DNA of 59,959 bases from the NCBI GenBank assembly GCA_900757655.1, contig CAAEOT010000040.1, forward strand, positions 1 to 59,959, read 5' to 3'. The notes under the pieces were generated by a model, which saw only the letters and a program-made list of their open reading frames with translations, made no database searches and was not told where the DNA came from. Positions 58,740 to 59,959 of this stretch are shown in pieces (the first letter of the stretch is position 1; each line of letters opens with the position of its first letter). The translations under genes and the position numbers were made by a program. The DNA is from an uncultured Oscillospiraceae bacterium. Lineage in GTDB: Bacteria; Bacillota; Clostridia; Oscillospirales; Oscillospiraceae.

Positions 58740-59081
58740 ATGGCAGACAAACCGAAAACGAATGTGGATAAGTTCTTTGAGATTTATGATGCCGACCCTG
58801 CCCTGCAGGCGCGCGTGCAGCAGGCGATGGACTGCTATCCCGGCAGTCTCGAGATCCGTGACGTGATGACCGAGCACGTGCTCCTGCCGGTGGCGGAGGA
58901 GCTGGGCCTGCCGTTCACGCTCAAGGAGCTGCGCAATTATGAGCTGCTCAAGTGGGGCCGCCAGCACCAGGACCGCGAGCTGACGGACGACGAGATGGCG
59001 GCGGATGACGAGACGACCTACTGGCTGCTCGACCGCGGCTGGTCGAACGACGAGGCCTCCTTCTGCGGCGGCGAGCATTGA
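58740..59081 (+). CDS. Nif11-like small protein
   Basis: 113 residues. The start at 58740 has AGGAG eight bases upstream. VDKFFEIYDADPALQARVQQA followed later by LLPVAEELGLPFTLKEL matches the two-helix layout of Nif11-type domains, which also serve as leader parts of some modified-peptide precursors. The last 40 residues are acidic and polar, with one Cys and a GG near the end (FCGGEH). No modifying enzyme or exporter is nearby, so a precursor role is speculative. It is monocistronic with a strong terminator. Confidence 0.5.
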   Translation: MADKPKTNVDKFFEIYDADPALQARVQQAMDCYPGSLEIRDVMTEHVLLPVAEELGLPFTLKELRNYELLKWGRQHQDRELTDDEMAADDETTYWLLDRGWSNDEASFCGGEH

Positions 59082-59096
59082 ATATTGCGAAATTGC

Positions 59097-59140
59097 GAAA
59101 ACACCCGGGCGGGAGCAAGACTCCCGCCCAGGTGTTTTTT
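59097..59140 (+). terminator. Terminator of the Nif11-like gene
   Basis: Stem AACACCCGGGCGGGAG/CTCCCGCCCAGGTGTT with one mismatch, then T6. Confidence 0.92.
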
Positions 59141-59144
59141 GCTG

Positions 59145-59584
59145 TTATGGATTACACTTTTTGCAAGGGGTATATCCCTGACTGATGACATCATTCCTGT
59201 TTCCGCTGACATCTTGACGGTTTTCGGTATGGATTTTCTTGATTTCACTACACGTTGGCCTGTGGAATTTGTGCGTACTGGTGTTGAGAATGAATGGCTC
59301 CTGCTGTGCTTCCAATGGAGTTTCCGGAACATAGACAATCGAGTTGTTTATTCGTCGCGTGGTTTCCAATTCGCGTGTGGAGCGGCTGCTTGTTCCCGAG
59401 AACCCGGCGAACAGGAATAGGGCGACCCAAAAGGCCACGATTAGGCAGCAGCGTATCGTTTTGTTTACGTTTTTGGATCTGCTTGTCTTTACAAATCGGA
59501 TAGATATATGGGCAGAAATAGGAACGACGAGTCTTTATACCACGGCGTGATAGGCTTCTCAGATAGATTGTATTTTGATTTCAT
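59145..59584 (-). pseudogene. Frameshifted membrane protein with a Cys/His-rich C-terminal domain
   Basis: A frame with a good ribosome site (GGAG five bases before the ATG at 59584) begins MKSKYNLSEKPITPWYK and stops after 31 codons (59489). Another frame open from about 59540 to 59145 encodes a membrane helix (CLIVAFWVALFLFAG) and a C-terminal domain with KFHRPTCSEI and GYTPCKKC, a known small Cys/His domain of Firmicutes. That frame has only a GTG at 59438 with no ribosome site. One indel would join them. The region is AT-richer than the rest, suggesting later arrival. A real short protein from the GTG is possible. Confidence 0.55.
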
Positions 59585-59609
59585 TTCTTCTCCAACGAAT
59601 AACTACGTT

Positions 59610-59638
59610 TTGTATTATATAAATAACTATACTATCTT
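59610..59638 (+). promoter_or_regulatory. Possible promoter of the CopG-like gene
   Basis: TTGTAT (59610-59615), 17-bp spacer, TATCTT (59633-59638) in a very AT-rich stretch with several alternatives, including TATAAT on the minus strand. Confidence 0.4.
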
Positions 59639-59694
59639 AATATACTAAAACTACACACGTCAAGATAAAATGTATCCATTGAGGTGTGATTCGT

Positions 59695-59907
59695 ATGGAT
59701 AAGGAAATCAAAATCACGAAAAAAGCGCCGCGCCGCGGTGACGATGGCTATAAGATCGTGTCCGTGCGCATGAAAGAGGAGATGCTGGAGCGGCTGGATC
59801 GTCTGGCCGCGCAGACGAACCGCTCGCGCAACGAACTGATCAATCTCCTGCTGGATTCCGGGTCCCGTCAAGATTTATGCGCAAATTTATTTGCAGGCTC
59901 CGGCTGA
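59695..59907 (+). CDS. CopG/Arc-type ribbon-helix-helix protein
   Basis: 70 residues. IVSVRMKEEMLERLDRLAAQTNRSRNELINLLLD is a clear ribbon-helix-helix with the usual NRSRNE turn. GAGGTG lies eight bases before the ATG. The last 13 residues do not look like the usual end of this family, so the 3' end may be altered. No partner toxin is visible before the window ends. Confidence 0.72.
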   Translation: MDKEIKITKKAPRRGDDGYKIVSVRMKEEMLERLDRLAAQTNRSRNELINLLLDSGSRQDLCANLFAGSG

Positions 59908-59920
59908 ATGAAGTCAGCCG
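59898..59920. terminator. Hairpin at the right edge
   Basis: CCGGCTGA-ATGAAG-TCAGCCGG, perfect eight-bp stem without a T tract. It contains the stop codons of genes on both strands. Confidence 0.4.
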
Positions 59921-59958
59921 GCAATAGAGGCGTCGTCCATGACCGCCTCCAAGTGCTT
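59914..59958 (-). CDS. Possible C-terminal end of a leftward gene (partial)
   Basis: Minus strand frame entering from outside the window reads KHLEAVMDDASIAG and stops at 59914. Only 14 residues are visible; product unknown. Confidence 0.3.
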   Translation of the reverse strand, partial: KHLEAVMDDASIAG

Positions 59959-59959
59959 C

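Noticed and set aside
1..59959. tRNA, rRNA, integrase, transposase or prophage genes
   Set aside because: None were recognised on either strand.

Overview
The window is a dense, high-GC chromosomal segment from a low-GC-lineage-type (Firmicutes/Bacillota) anaerobe. Supporting signs are T-box control of a tryptophan transporter, an L10-leader RNA, GGAGG-type ribosome binding sites, S-layer-homology (SLH) surface proteins, an ECF transporter core, HemW, and sigma-A type promoters standing out as AT-rich islands in GC-rich DNA. GC content, a GerM-like lipoprotein and a Spo0A-C-like small protein suggest a spore-former lineage of Clostridia such as Oscillospiraceae; that placement is inference. 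No rRNA, tRNA, CRISPR array, prophage or intact insertion sequence was seen.

Layout. 1-11.5 kb: an SLH-anchored lipase-like protein, a zinc-ribbon membrane protein, a free-standing 41-residue peptide gene with its own promoter and terminator, a GNAT-like protein, then a leftward block (response regulator, sensor kinase, lipoprotein, Xaa-Pro peptidase; efp has its own promoter), and a D,D-carboxypeptidase. 11.6-22.6 kb: one long rightward gene string from a strong promoter, with an RNA methyltransferase, EcfA1-EcfA2-EcfT, TruA, a propeller-like membrane protein, CvpA, a ClpE-like ATPase, a macrodomain protein, an RluD-type synthase, a rhomboid and a DUF523 protein. 22.7-28 kb: an SLH L,D-transpeptidase, a LysR remnant, MurI, an MBL hydrolase and an isolated rplJ-rplL unit with an L10 leader. 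28-41.2 kb: an MFS transporter, a GDPD, a candidate sRNA, a NagD-type phosphatase, HtpG, HemW, VanW, MetG and a phosphodiester glycosidase with a QQRP repeat.

41.3-46.8 kb is the most distinctive part. A tRNA-Trp T-box is followed by a small Arg-rich leader ORF and then trpX-Y-Z (tryptophan uptake). Next to it lies a leftward two-gene metal unit: a COG0523 GTPase with a 90-residue His/Asp/Cys tract, translationally overlapping a second COG0523 GTPase fused to a DUF1980-like domain. 46.9-60 kb: a possibly leaderless NagZ-like hydrolase, Nudix and acyl-ACP thioesterase genes, a flavin-nucleotide-binding-like protein divergent from a triple zinc-ribbon protein through overlapping -35 boxes, SbcCD, FeoA-FeoB plus a small protein, a Nif11-like small protein, two ribbon-helix-helix proteins, and an AT-richer end region with an apparently frameshifted gene.

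Most genes are housekeeping or envelope functions. Candidates for something new are the COG0523/DUF1980 pair, the 41-residue peptide, the T-box-linked leader peptide, two candidate small RNAs, and the Nif11-like gene. All calls come from reading the sequence; no database search was run.
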